Source of the DNA: Methanothrix sp.
GTDB lineage: Archaea; Halobacteriota; Methanosarcinia; Methanotrichales; Methanotrichaceae
Length of the DNA: 64,000 bases
Reading direction: 5' to 3'
NCBI RefSeq assembly: GCF_016706325.1
Contig: NZ_JADJJX010000001.1
Span: forward strand, 682,001-746,000
Positions 42,219 to 50,711 of this stretch are shown here, piece by piece; within the stretch, counting starts at the first letter, position 1, and each line of letters opens with the position of its first letter. The notes under the pieces were generated by a model. That model worked only from the letters and a program-made list of their open reading frames with translations, was not told the DNA's origin and made no database searches. Both the position numbers and the translations under genes were made by a program.

Positions 42219-42716
42219 ATGAGACCGGATATGAGTACAGCAGCCAAAGGCGGCTTTAGAGTGCTCCTTCTCTTTTTCTGCCTGATGGCCCTCTCAATTA
42301 CTGGGATATGTGATGTGGTCATCAATGAGATAGAATTGAGCGCGCCGAATAATGAATCGATGTGGATAGAGCTTTACAATACCGGGGCGGATCCCGTGGA
42401 CCTGACCGGCTGGATGGTCAAGGTCGAGGATGAGGCCTGGATGGTCACCATTCCCCTCAGTGGCATCATCGATCCCCTGGGCTTCAAGGTGGCAGAGGGC
42501 AAGAAGAGCTGGGCGACAACAGGCAACGGCACAGTCTCCCTTTTCAATGCTCAGGGTGAGACGATGGATAGGGCATCCCATCTGATTGACCATAGCCGAA
42601 ATCACTTCACCTATGGCCGAATCCCTGATGGCAAGAGGACCGGAACCAGTGCTGATTGGGCGCTGCTCAGAGCGAGCAGAGGCATGCCCAATGGCAGAGA
42701 GCTGCAGGTTGGCTAG
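42219..42716 (+). CDS. Secreted lamin-tail-domain protein, tandem paralogue
   Basis: 165 aa from ATG 42219, or 161 aa from ATG 42231, which is better spaced from GGAG. Signal peptide (FRVLLLFFCLMALSITGIC) then the LTD: VVINEIELSAPNNESMWIEL, YNTGADPVDLTGWMVKVEDE, DPLGFKVAEGKKSWA, FTYGRIPDGKRTGT. Same layout as the preceding gene, 54 nt away, so a tandem duplication and probably one transcript. Confidence 0.85.
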   Translation: MRPDMSTAAKGGFRVLLLFFCLMALSITGICDVVINEIELSAPNNESMWIELYNTGADPVDLTGWMVKVEDEAWMVTIPLSGIIDPLGFKVAEGKKSWATTGNGTVSLFNAQGETMDRASHLIDHSRNHFTYGRIPDGKRTGTSADWALLRASRGMPNGRELQVG

Positions 42717-42750
42717 GCTGGATTGCTAAAAGGCGGGCCGGCATTTCGAA

Positions 42751-42842
42751 GGGATGGATTGCCACTCTGAAGAGGGATGGATTGCCACTCTGAATAGGAA
42801 TGGATTGCCACTCTGAAGAGGGATGGATTGCCACTCAGAAGG
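42751..42842. repeat. 23-bp tandem array, four copies
   Basis: GGGATGGATTGCCACTCTGA plus AGA is repeated at 42751, 42774, 42797 and 42820, with only three to four substitutions. It lies 35 nt after the LTD paralogue's stop codon. A transcript crossing it could form repeated structures. Confidence 0.9.
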
Positions 42843-42942
42843 GGGATGGGAGGGATCTGATGAGCAGAAACCCCTTTTTATCCCGGTTTTTTATCCTTAC
42901 GCCCACAGATCGATGAGATCGTCGACTCTGCCCATATGAGGC

Positions 42943-43794
42943 TCATTCTATCAACAGGGTATAGGCGACATCTCTCTTGAAGATCCTGGTATGCTCGCTT
43001 ACGTTGATGATATTGCCCTGAATGTCCCTTTGGGATACAGTTATGGTATGGGTCTTATCCCCGCTCACAGTGAAGCTGGCAATGCCATCAATGGAGCCGT
43101 CGCCTATATCGCTGCTGTAGAAGACTCCATCCAAATAAACATCATATCCCCTCATCCTCTCGCTTCTCACTGTCACCTTGGCCTTGCCAATGGGGACGAG
43201 GGAGAGGTCCAGTGGTGAGGTGGTGGCTGTATCGGCTCTCGACACCACATCCAGGATCAGGGAATTTCCCGGCTCATTTTTCTGCGCAGCCATCATGAAG
43301 TGCCTTCCCTCCTCCTCAATCCTCAGCCTGAGGAGATGGTATCCCTCCAGGAGCTTGAAGTTCCAGTGATCCTGTGTGCCGCTGGCATAGGATATGAGAT
43401 AAAGGTCCACATTGCCGTATCTGGGCATATAGAGGATGACATCCACCTCCTCCCCCCGGGCCGCTTCCAGGTAATGGCTCCACTGTGTGCCTTTTCTAAT
43501 CCAAAGCTGGCAGGAGAACTGGCAGGGGAGGTACTCTGAGAGGTTCAGAACATGCCCCCCAATATACAGCGATGGTGTCTCTGCCCCGCTCAGGTTGAAG
43601 GCCAGGGGCAGGGAGAGCGTCGTGGCCTTTGTCCCGTCTTCCTCCGCCAGCCCCCCATCCCAGGGGGTCTCTGTCCAGCTATGCTTTGAGGTGGGCAGGG
43701 CCAAGGTGGCCGCCGTCAGCAGCAGGAGGGCTGCCAGTATTCCCATCATCCCTCTATAGAGCAAGGGCACTGAATCAAGAGCTGTGCATCTCAT
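42943..43794 (-). CDS. Secreted protein with C-terminal PEGA-like domain
   Basis: 283 aa from ATG 43794, or about 268 from ATG 43749 directly before the signal peptide (GILAALLLLTAATLALPT). The mature part has an N-terminal beta domain (FNLSGAETPSLYIGGHVLNL; HYLEAARGEEVDVILYMPRY) and a C-terminal segment (KVTVRSERMRGYDVYLDGVF...DGIASFTVSGDKTHTITVSQ) resembling PEGA repeats that display short surface domains. Function otherwise unknown. Confidence 0.7.
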   Translation of the reverse strand: MRCTALDSVPLLYRGMMGILAALLLLTAATLALPTSKHSWTETPWDGGLAEEDGTKATTLSLPLAFNLSGAETPSLYIGGHVLNLSEYLPCQFSCQLWIRKGTQWSHYLEAARGEEVDVILYMPRYGNVDLYLISYASGTQDHWNFKLLEGYHLLRLRIEEEGRHFMMAAQKNEPGNSLILDVVSRADTATTSPLDLSLVPIGKAKVTVRSERMRGYDVYLDGVFYSSDIGDGSIDGIASFTVSGDKTHTITVSQRDIQGNIINVSEHTRIFKRDVAYTLLIE

Positions 43795-43799
43795 GATAG

Positions 43800-44590
43800 G
43801 GAGTCGTTCATCTTTGTTCTAGAGCCTGCCGGCAGAGCAGGCTTGAGCCATGCTCTCCGGCTGCAATCGAAAACTATATATCTAGGCAATTGTCTATATA
43901 GATTACGGCGAAAGCCGATAAGAGTTTTCTCCCTCCTTTGCCCTATCGGCTTTCCCTCCCTCCTATTCTCTTCTGGTTCCTTCCTCTTTAGCTGTTACTG
44001 TTTAACTCCAACTGTGCAGCCCTATTATACAATCCGTGTCATGTGATTTATATTATGTAATTTACAGTATATAACTCCTACCGACAACTATAAGTATTAA
44101 TCATACGTATATGAAAGAGCCGCGTTCTGCACTGAGAACGGGAACAGAATTGCCGACAAAACTCTCGGAAAAGAAGAAATCGATAGACGTATCCCACCGT
44201 AGATACGCCACGATTCTAAATACCTGAGAGGTGCCTCCTGTGTGGCGGTCGGTAACGCACAGAAAGGACTGGATAGCTCTATAAGGCCAAAAAGATACAC
44301 GCCGTAACGGGCGCAGTATTGCCTTAATCCAGCCGGATCTGAGGTTCTCGCCGGGGTGCGGGACACGGCACAAAGCCACCAGGCGAAGCCAACAGCAGGC
44401 CCTGCATCTGGCGGTGCTACGGGTTCCTGTAAAAAGGACGCTGTGTGAGATTCCAGTGCTCTGTTTGCATCTGCCCTGGCTTTGAGTCGGGGATCTGGCG
44501 GGATCAGACCAGCCACTGAAGTGGATTGGTTCCTCTGAGGAGGGCGCTGTGGCCAGTGTTGATTCCGCTGTGACTCGATTGAGCAGTTTT
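43800..44590. other. About 800 bp without a supportable protein gene
   Basis: 43850-44095 is A+T-rich, promoter-like sequence. 44100-44520 is GC-balanced and contains several short complementary stretches (CGTTCT-GCACTG-AGAACG near 44123; GCCGTAACGGGC near 44300). Frames on both strands look non-protein-like in composition. It could be an unrecognised structured RNA or a decayed mobile element; I cannot assign it. Confidence 0.4.
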
Positions 44591-44593
44591 CAG

Positions 44594-44740
44594 ATCTCTA
44601 TCACTCAGGTCCCTATCACTCACCCCACCAGACCCTATCACCGATCCCTATCACTCAGATCCCTATCACTCAGATCCCTATCACTCAGATCCCTATCACT
44701 CAGATCCCTATCACTCAGATCCCTATCACTCAGATCCTCA
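44594..44740. repeat. 15-bp tandem array, six perfect copies plus diverged copies
   Basis: GATCCCTATCACTCA repeats exactly from 44643 to 44732 (six units). Diverged copies extend upstream to 44594 and one downstream to 44740. It ends about 55 nt before hisA, so it probably lies within or just upstream of the hisA leader. Confidence 0.9.
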
Positions 44741-44794
44741 TCCTTTTGTTAACCATCGAAACGGTTAAGGTCTATCCGGCGCAAATTGGCCTGC

Positions 44795-45520
44795 ATGAAG
44801 TTCGCATTCTTTCCCGCAGTGGACCTGCGAGACGGCAAGTGCGTCCAATTGGTGGGGGGGGTTCCGGGAACAGAGCTGGTGGCCCTGGACAACCCGCTCA
44901 CCCAGGCAGAGCACTGGATTGGGGAAGGGGCCGATCACCTGCACATCATCGACCTGGACGGGGCCATCCAGGGCAAGAGGGTGAACGCCCCCATCCTCGC
45001 CCAGATCGTCAAGGAGCTGGACGTCTTTATTCAGGTGGGGGGAGGCATCCGCTCGGAAGAGGACGTCAGAGAGCTCCTCAGCCTGGGCGTGGACCGGGTG
45101 ATACTGGGCACTGCGGCCCTTAAAGAGCCCGATATGATCCTCCGCCTGGGAGAAGAGCATGGAGGGGAGAGGATCATGGTGGCCCTGGATGTGAGGAGAG
45201 GGGATGTGACCACGGAGGGCTGGCAGAGGAGCGTGGGCAGGAGGGCGGTGGAGCTGGGCAGAATCTTCGAGGAGAAGGGCGCAGGCTCCATCCTCTTCAC
45301 AAACATCGATGTGGAGGGCAGGGAGGGAGGAATCGATATCCAGCCCGTAAGAGAGCTGGTGGCAGCCCTAAGAATACCGGTTATCGCTGCCGGCGGAGTC
45401 ACCACCGAGGAGGATGTCCTGGCCCTCAGGGATGCCGGTGCGGCGGGAGCTGTGGCAGGAGCTGCCATTTACACCGGAAAGCTGAGCGTCTCCCGCACCC
45501 TGCAGGCTCTGCGAGGATAG
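44795..45520 (+). CDS. hisA: Phosphoribosylformimino-5-aminoimidazole carboxamide ribotide isomerase (HisA)
   Basis: 241 aa TIM-barrel enzyme that opens the ribose of ProFAR to PRFAR in histidine synthesis. Start ATG 44795 (MKFAFFPAVDLRDGKCVQLV) carries the catalytic Asp at residue 9; TTG 44786 is an alternative. Phosphate-binding glycines appear in VQVGGGIRSEED and VIAAGGVTTEEDVLALRDAG. The second catalytic Asp should lie in FTNIDVEGREGG. It is 10 nt upstream of the hisB-like gene, an expected pairing. Confidence 0.94.
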   Translation: MKFAFFPAVDLRDGKCVQLVGGVPGTELVALDNPLTQAEHWIGEGADHLHIIDLDGAIQGKRVNAPILAQIVKELDVFIQVGGGIRSEEDVRELLSLGVDRVILGTAALKEPDMILRLGEEHGGERIMVALDVRRGDVTTEGWQRSVGRRAVELGRIFEEKGAGSILFTNIDVEGREGGIDIQPVRELVAALRIPVIAAGGVTTEEDVLALRDAGAAGAVAGAAIYTGKLSVSRTLQALRG

Positions 45521-45530
45521 GTGATCTCAA

Positions 45531-46097
45531 ATGGCTAAGAGAAAGGGAAAAGGCAAGGGATTGTACAGAGATTGCCGGGCCCGGGCAGCAATTGACCTGG
45601 GGGGATCGGGGAGAACTGAAGCAGCCTCAGGATCTGGTTTTCTTGATCATATGCTCACCAGCCTGGCCCGCACGGCCAATATGGACCTGATGGCGGAGGC
45701 AGAGGAGGGCTTCTGGAGGGTCCAGGCTCTGGGAGAGGCCATCGGCCTGGCCCTGGATGATGCCCTGGAGGACAGAAGCGGAATATGCCGTTATGGCTCG
45801 GCCTCCGTCCCCATGGACGAGGCACTGGCGGATGTGGCCCTGGACTTCAGCGGCCGGCCCTATCTGATCCTCTCAGGGGAGTTTCGGGGAGAGAAGATAG
45901 GTGACTTCGAGGTGCTGCTCCTCGGGCCATTCCTTGAAGCCCTCTCCACTGCAGCCAGGCTGACAGTCCATATCCGCTTCTACGGGAAAAACGACCACCA
46001 CAAGATGGAGTGCATCTTCAAGGCCCTGGGGCTGGCCCTGCGCCAGGCGGCGGCGGAGGGAGAGAGGGGCATCCTCAGCACCAAAGGGGTGATCTGA
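45531..46097 (+). CDS. hisB: Imidazoleglycerol-phosphate dehydratase-like protein (HisB), metal-ligand motifs altered
   Basis: 188 aa, near family length and directly after hisA. HisB-type segments remain: GFLDHMLTSLAR, SVPMDEALADVALDFSGRPY, GKNDHHKMECIFKALGLALR and a C-terminal GILSTKGVI. The first-half HHTVED metal motif is absent: the aligned stretch is QALGEAIGLALDDAL, so two His are lost although the Glu remains. The His after the DHM helix (ARHG) is ART-A. A third ligand position (EHF) reads GPF. Normal enzyme uses two Mn ions bound by these residues, so activity is doubtful unless the site is rebuilt. Confidence 0.8.
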   Translation: MAKRKGKGKGLYRDCRARAAIDLGGSGRTEAASGSGFLDHMLTSLARTANMDLMAEAEEGFWRVQALGEAIGLALDDALEDRSGICRYGSASVPMDEALADVALDFSGRPYLILSGEFRGEKIGDFEVLLLGPFLEALSTAARLTVHIRFYGKNDHHKMECIFKALGLALRQAAAEGERGILSTKGVI

Positions 46098-46154
46098 GGG
46101 GCAGATCAGGGCGGATCCGGGTAGGTCGGAGGCGAATCTGAGGCCAGATAGAGA

Positions 46155-46940
46155 TCAAAATAGCTTCTCTATCTCTTTCAGATCGATTCTGGCAGTGGAG
46201 TCCAGGCTGAGGGGGGTTAAGGATACCAGCTTGTCCTGATAGATGGTCTGCACATCAGTCCCCTCCTCATCGCAGCATATCAGCTCTCCATCTATCCAGT
46301 AATAAGGCCGCCCGCGCGGGTCGAAGCGCTCCTGCACTGTCGTCTTGAAGATCTTCTTTGCCAGACGGGTCACCTTTATTTCCGTCTCCTCGCTGGCCCC
46401 GACAGGGACATTCAGGTTCAGAAGATCCACGCCCACCGGAAGGCCGTGCTCTAAGACCCGGGTCGCTACCCGGCGCAGAAACAGAGCTGCCACATCAAAG
46501 CTGTGCTTGGCCCCATGATGCATATCGAACTTATCGCCCTGGTCGACGGCCTGGATCGAGGCCGCAATGGCAGGAACACCGTAGCTGGCTGCCTCCAGGG
46601 CCGCTCCTATGGTCCCGCTCGTGGTAACAGTATCGGTGCTGATGTTCTCTCCCACATTTATTCCTGAGATGACCAGATCAGGCATCTCCTTAAGGATGGC
46701 GAAGATGCCTATGATGACTGAATCCACCGGTGTTCCAGTGACTGCATAGGCTTTAAAGCCGTTCAGGTTCACCTCGGCATAGCGCAGGGGCTCAAAGACG
46801 GATATAGATCTGCCCACGCCGCTCTTCTGCCCGGAGGGCGCAGCTACTGTCACCTCCCCCAGGCCCCGAACGCTCTTTGCCGCCGCCTCGAGGCCGGAGG
46901 CATAAACGCCATCATCGTTGCTAACCAGTATGCGATGCAT
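46155..46940 (-). CDS. surE: 5'/3'-nucleotidase SurE
   Basis: About 261 aa from ATG 46940 (MHRILVSNDDGVYASGLEAA). The N-terminal SNDDG holds the metal-binding Asp pair of this phosphatase. Other marks: VAAPSGQKSGVGRSISV, AVTGTPVDSVIIGIF, and VISGINVGENISTDTVTTSG, where Asn96-type ligands lie. It dephosphorylates nucleoside monophosphates and other phosphate esters. Single gene, minus strand, ending convergent with hisB. Confidence 0.93.
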   Translation of the reverse strand: MHRILVSNDDGVYASGLEAAAKSVRGLGEVTVAAPSGQKSGVGRSISVFEPLRYAEVNLNGFKAYAVTGTPVDSVIIGIFAILKEMPDLVISGINVGENISTDTVTTSGTIGAALEAASYGVPAIAASIQAVDQGDKFDMHHGAKHSFDVAALFLRRVATRVLEHGLPVGVDLLNLNVPVGASEETEIKVTRLAKKIFKTTVQERFDPRGRPYYWIDGELICCDEEGTDVQTIYQDKLVSLTPLSLDSTARIDLKEIEKLF

Positions 46941-47049
46941 CTCTTGAGCCTTGAGCATCCTACCGGTATTAAACTATCCCCCGAACCGGATAAACGCTAT
47001 ATGCCAAAGCATACGATTATATCCGCCCGGATCCATTGCCAGATAATTC

Positions 47050-47695
47050 ATGCCTGTGCTAAGCATTGTGGTCTGCAGGATGCTGGAGGACGAGCTAGCC
47101 CACATATTATCCGCCGATGAGGAGACTCGAGAGCTCATCTTGGTGGATGGTATCGAAAGCATGAGACTGTCGGAGAAGCTGAAGTCTCTGGGGCGGCCCC
47201 ACATCCTCCTCAGCCGGCCTAGGCTCTCTTGCCGATGCAAAGGAGGACCTCTTCGACCTTCCCTGCCCCCTCTACTTCCTCGGCGATGAGCAGGGGGAGA
47301 GGATCGACGACTGCATTGCTGCCGCCCTGGGAGGAAACGAGATCTACAGCCGGACTCTGGCCGAGCATCAGGACGTGGCCCTCTTCATGACACCGATGTG
47401 GGCTGCCAACTGGAAAGCCATGGGCCAGGAGGGGTCAACCCGCAGCAGAAAAAGAGATATGCAGTCGATGCTGAAGAGAAGCGGCCTGACCAAGGTGGCC
47501 AGGATTGATACCGGCCTTGCTCTTGAGAAGGGCTTTGATGAGAATGTCGAAGACTTTGCCAGGCAGTTTGGTTTGAAGAAGATCCAGCTTGAGGGAGGAA
47601 CGAGGGTAGCAGAGAGGAGCTACCAGCAGACTAAGAGGCAATTGATGAAGTGCTGGGCGATGCGCGGAGATCAAGATGCTTCATGCCGGAGCTAA
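47050..47695 (+). CDS. DUF1638-like protein, frameshifted
   Basis: From ATG 47050 one reads LSIVVCRMLEDELAHILSAD, then EETRELILVDGIESMRLSEK and LGRPHILLS. Around 47215 the frame moves by one, and the next frame gives LADAKEDLFDLPCPLYFLGD, ending at TAG 47695 through YQQTKRQLMKCWAMRG. The N-terminal Cys and the C-terminal layout fit DUF1638, a family common in methanogens. There is another DUF1638 gene at 54685. The shift is most simply one inserted or lost base. The product is unknown. Confidence 0.6.
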
Positions 47696-47718
47696 ATTTC
47701 TGCGCAGGATAAATATCA

Positions 47719-47808
47719 CGTCCCGACCGGGATTCGAACCCGGGTTGAAGGCTCTCTGCGCGAAAAACGCTCCGCAGGCCTCCAGGATATCCACTACCCC
47801 ATCGGGAC
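47719..47808 (-). tRNA. tRNA-Arg (anticodon GCG) with an 18-nt intron
   Basis: The minus strand folds as a cloverleaf: acceptor GTCCCGA/TCGGGAC, T-arm CCGGG-TTCGAAT-CCCGG, anticodon stem GAGGC/GCCTT. The loop is CT-GCG-G followed by an 18-nt intron (47754-47771), then A. The intron contains CGCAG complementary to the exon's CTGCG, forming the helix of a bulge-helix-bulge recognised by the archaeal splicing endonuclease, at the canonical position after nucleotide 37. GCG decodes CGC/CGU arginine codons. Confidence 0.9.
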
Positions 47809-47845
47809 AAGAACAGCCTTCATGGAATGCTTCAGGTTATTAAGC

Positions 47846-48625
47846 CTATTGGCATGAGACCCTGGTCTGTGCCGTCCTGATGGCGCGCAGAAAGTCGATC
47901 TTGCGAAACTCCGGCCAGAAGGGAGCACAAAAATAGGCAGCGCATTCATTGCCATTGGCCTGCCAGGGAAGGAAGTTTGAGGTGCGAAAATCCCCCGCCG
48001 TCCTGATGATCAGATCCACCTTGGGAACGGGAGTGCCATCCTGGGGATAAAGATGCTGAGCGATGAGAGATTCATCAATATCCCTGGCTCTGACCTTTCC
48101 CTCCACCACCAGGCGGGCCAGGGAGCATGCAGCATCCACCAGCTCCCTCTGGCCGCCATAGGCCAGGGCCACATTCAGATACATCCTGCTGTAATCCCTG
48201 GTGGCCTCTTCAGTCAGCCGGATCTCCTCCCGCAGGTCATCGGGCAGCATCTCCAGACGACCTATGGCCCGCACTCGAACTCTGTTGTTATGAGTCTTCT
48301 TCGATCTTCTGAGATCATTGAACTTCTCTTTTATCAGATCAAACAGATAGCCTTTCTCCGATTCATCCCGGCTGAAGTTCTCTGTAGAAAAAGCATAAAG
48401 AGTAAGATGGCGCACGCCCAATTCCAGGCACCATTCCGACACCCTCTCCGAGGTCTCAGCGCCAAGGCTATGACCGAGAAATTGCGATAGCCCCTTTCTC
48501 CTGGCATACCTGCGGTTCCCATCCTGGATTATCGCCACATGCTCCACCGGCGCCCCGGCCAAAACCTGAGCCTTGAGCATCCTTTCATATAGCATATAAA
48601 CAGGATTTCTGATCATCGAACTCAT
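47846..48625 (-). CDS. uppS: Undecaprenyl/polyprenyl diphosphate synthase (cis-prenyltransferase)
   Basis: 259 aa, standard length. Conserved motif I HVAIIQDGNRRYARRKG with the catalytic Asp; motif II/III TLYAFSTENFSRDESEKGYL; the C-terminal DLIIRTAGDFRTSNFLPWQ. Builds the long cis-prenyl chain used as dolichol-type lipid carrier for surface glycans and N-glycans, matching the many sequon-rich secreted proteins here. Flanked by the two tRNA genes. Confidence 0.93.
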   Translation of the reverse strand: MSSMIRNPVYMLYERMLKAQVLAGAPVEHVAIIQDGNRRYARRKGLSQFLGHSLGAETSERVSEWCLELGVRHLTLYAFSTENFSRDESEKGYLFDLIKEKFNDLRRSKKTHNNRVRVRAIGRLEMLPDDLREEIRLTEEATRDYSRMYLNVALAYGGQRELVDAACSLARLVVEGKVRARDIDESLIAQHLYPQDGTPVPKVDLIIRTAGDFRTSNFLPWQANGNECAAYFCAPFWPEFRKIDFLRAIRTAQTRVSCQ

Positions 48626-48747
48626 TCAGTTAATTAATCTCGCGAATTACTATTTAAATAATTCCTTGTCTGAGCCCAAAGGCCGGCGGGGCCATCCTCG
48701 CCCGGGGGCAAAATACTAATATCTGATGCCTCACTTCCTTATTCCCA

Positions 48748-48821
48748 GGGCCCGTGGTCTAGCTGGTTATGACATCGCCTTCACACGGCGGAGATCACGC
48801 GTTCGAATCGCGTCGGGCCCA
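48748..48821 (+). tRNA. tRNA-Val (anticodon CAC)
   Basis: GGGCCCG/CGGGCCC acceptor, D-arm GTCTAGCTGGTTATGAC, anticodon arm TCGCC-TTCACAC-GGCGG, T-arm CGCGT-TCGAATC with discriminator A. The loop gives CAC, for GUG codons. No intron. An A+T-rich box lies about 30-40 nt upstream. Confidence 0.92.
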
Positions 48822-48934
48822 TTTCGGAACTGGATCGACACAAGCTTTAACTATTCAAGCGCCATTTTCAACTGAAGGTGTGGGATGTTGCTCTATAATT
48901 ATTATTTGAGGTGATAAGCTGTATAATAGTGATC

Positions 48935-49239
48935 ATGGGGGGGAGGAAGGAGCGGTAATAACCAGGGTCCGCCTCCCCCGTAAACAGGATAGAGAGATAT
49001 TCGGTCATGTAGAAAGCCTTCTTGGCTCCAATCGAATAAAGGTCAGAGGCATAGACGGAGTAACAAGGATGGCCCGCATACCGGGAAAGATGAAGAAGAG
49101 GATCTGGATCCGAGAGGGCGACGTGGTCATAATCATCCCCTGGGAGTTTCAGAATGAGAAGGCGGATGTTGTCTGGAGATACACCGGCCCCCAGGTGGAC
49201 TGGCTGCAACGCAAAGGTTTTCTGAAGGGCTCTTCATAG
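48935..49239 (+). CDS. Translation initiation factor aIF1A, frameshifted in a G run near the start
   Basis: The frame ending at TAG 49239 reads GAVITRVRLPRKQDREIFGH, then VESLLGSNRIKVRGIDGVTR and IPGKMKKRIWIREGDVVIII, an archaeal eIF1A OB-fold that promotes initiator tRNA binding. No start codon exists in that frame. ATG 48935 begins a run of seven G, and one more G would put it in frame (M-G-G-E-E-G-A). So the G run is probably one base short in the consensus. It begins a translation/ribosome cluster with rio1 and the KH gene. Confidence 0.8.
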
Positions 49240-49255
49240 GCCGGATAGACAGATC

Positions 49256-50074
49256 ATGAGCAGGCGTAGCAAGGATGAGGATTTTGATGCCCGCATTGAT
49301 GCCCTTCGCACCAGGATCAAGGACTCTGACGATCTGAATGTCGAGGATGCTGTCTTTGACAAGCGGACCCTGATGGACCTGTACAGCCTGGCCAGCAAGG
49401 GGGTCATAGATGCCCTGGGAGGCTCAGTCAGCACTGGAAAAGAGGCGAACATATTCGCAGCACTCTCGGAGGAGAGGGTCCTTGCCCTCAAGATCTACCG
49501 CATTTCTACCAGCAACTTCAATGTGATGCGGGATTACCTGCATGGCGATCCCAGATTTAGCAGCGTCAAGGGCACAAAAAGAGCCATTGTCGCCGCCTGG
49601 ACCCGTAAGGAGTACCGCAATCTCCTGCGGGCGGAGCAGGCCGGCGTGAGGGTGCCCCACCCATTTGCCATGAGAGAGAATATTCTGGTGATGGAGATGA
49701 TAGGCCAGGAAGATGCTGCCGCACCACCCCTGAAGGATATGGAACTGGGGGCTGCAGAGGCCGAGCGCATATACCAGAAGATCATTGAATACATATCCAT
49801 TCTTTATAATCAGGCCGGCCTGGTCCATGCCGACCTGAGCGAGTTCAATATCCTCTATGACCGGGGCGAGCCGGTGATAATCGATATGGGGCAGTCAGTC
49901 ACCCTGGACCATCCCCAGTCTAAAAGGTTCTTGGAGCGCGACATCTCCAATATCGCCAATTACTTCCAGAAAAAATATTCGATCGGCTCATCCGAGGAGA
50001 TCTGGGACAGGATTCAGAAGGCTAGAGAACTTAAAAATCGAGACTATAAAACAGATTATAAAAGGCAGCACTAA
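49256..50074 (+). CDS. rio1: RIO-type serine/threonine kinase (Rio1)
   Basis: 272 aa atypical protein kinase. Nucleotide loop SVSTGKEANIF, catalytic loop LVHADLSEFNILYDRGEPVI, metal-binding IIDMGQSVTLDHPQSKRFLE, followed by the Rio1 tail. The family functions in maturation of the small ribosomal subunit. Sixteen nt after aIF1A and about 60 nt before the KH protein (aPno1/Dim2-like), a conserved archaeal arrangement that couples initiation and 30S assembly. Confidence 0.94.
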   Translation: MSRRSKDEDFDARIDALRTRIKDSDDLNVEDAVFDKRTLMDLYSLASKGVIDALGGSVSTGKEANIFAALSEERVLALKIYRISTSNFNVMRDYLHGDPRFSSVKGTKRAIVAAWTRKEYRNLLRAEQAGVRVPHPFAMRENILVMEMIGQEDAAAPPLKDMELGAAEAERIYQKIIEYISILYNQAGLVHADLSEFNILYDRGEPVIIDMGQSVTLDHPQSKRFLERDISNIANYFQKKYSIGSSEEIWDRIQKARELKNRDYKTDYKRQH

Positions 50075-50133
50075 AAAAGCAGCAATGAAAAGCAGCCATG
50101 AAAAGCAGCAGATCAAAATGAAGGAGGCTGACA

Positions 50134-50676
50134 ATGGATATTAAGATCCCAGAAGAAAGGATAGGAGTTCTGGTGGGCCCCAGCGGCTCCACCAAGCACT
50201 TCATAGAAGAGAAGACACAGACCTCTCTGGAGATAGATAGCGAGACGGGCACAATCTCAGTCACATCCGAAGAAGATCCATTGCAGGTATTGAGGGTCGT
50301 GGACCTGGTAAAGGCCATTGGCAGGGGATTCTCACCGGAGAGGGCACTGGTGATCCTGGACGACGAGATGCTGATGCTCGATGTGCTCGATATATCCAAG
50401 GTGGCCAGCACCAGGAGCGATATGGAACGGTTGAAGGGGCGGATCATCGGCAGGGATGGAAGGTCGCGGGTGGTGATGGAGCAGCTCTCAGGCACCAAGG
50501 TCTCAGTCTACGGCAAGACAGTGGCCATCCTGGGCTATCCCGCTCAGATCAGGGTGGCCCGGACGGCGATAGAGATGCTCTTGGATGGTGCTCCGCATGG
50601 CAATGTCTACAGCTTCCTGGAGAGGAAGCATAAGGAGCTGGCTAAAGAGGAACTGAAAGAGCAGGGCATACTCTAG
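50134..50676 (+). CDS. KH-domain RNA-binding protein (Pno1/Dim2-like ribosome assembly factor)
   Basis: 180 aa with two KH domains. First: IPEERIGVLVGPSGSTKHFI (GxxG loop GPSG). Second: LKGRIIGRDGRSRVVMEQLS (GRDG) with VSVYGKTVAILGYPAQIRV. Archaeal homologues of Pno1/Dim2 and Krr1 bind the 3' end of pre-16S rRNA next to the decoding site. Following rio1 fits that role. Confidence 0.9.
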   Translation: MDIKIPEERIGVLVGPSGSTKHFIEEKTQTSLEIDSETGTISVTSEEDPLQVLRVVDLVKAIGRGFSPERALVILDDEMLMLDVLDISKVASTRSDMERLKGRIIGRDGRSRVVMEQLSGTKVSVYGKTVAILGYPAQIRVARTAIEMLLDGAPHGNVYSFLERKHKELAKEELKEQGIL

Positions 50677-50711
50677 GGCCCGCTCGGATCGATCTGATTG
50701 AGGCTGGGGTT

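Noticed and set aside
44097..44516. Protein of 139 aa on the minus strand
   Set aside because: Composition is unlike proteins here, there is no ribosome site, and three overlapping frames are equally open.
44100..44520. TnpB/IS605 remnant or group II intron domain V
   Set aside because: The terminal frame has a weak resemblance to transposase tails, and the GAGCCG...GGAAC hairpin does not pair as a domain V. No catalytic motif is present.
44594..44740. CRISPR array
   Set aside because: Units of 15 bp follow each other without spacers and no cas genes are present. The same holds for all other arrays in this window.
48868..49209. 113-aa minus-strand frame
   Set aside because: The plus strand encodes aIF1A; the opposite frame is its shadow.
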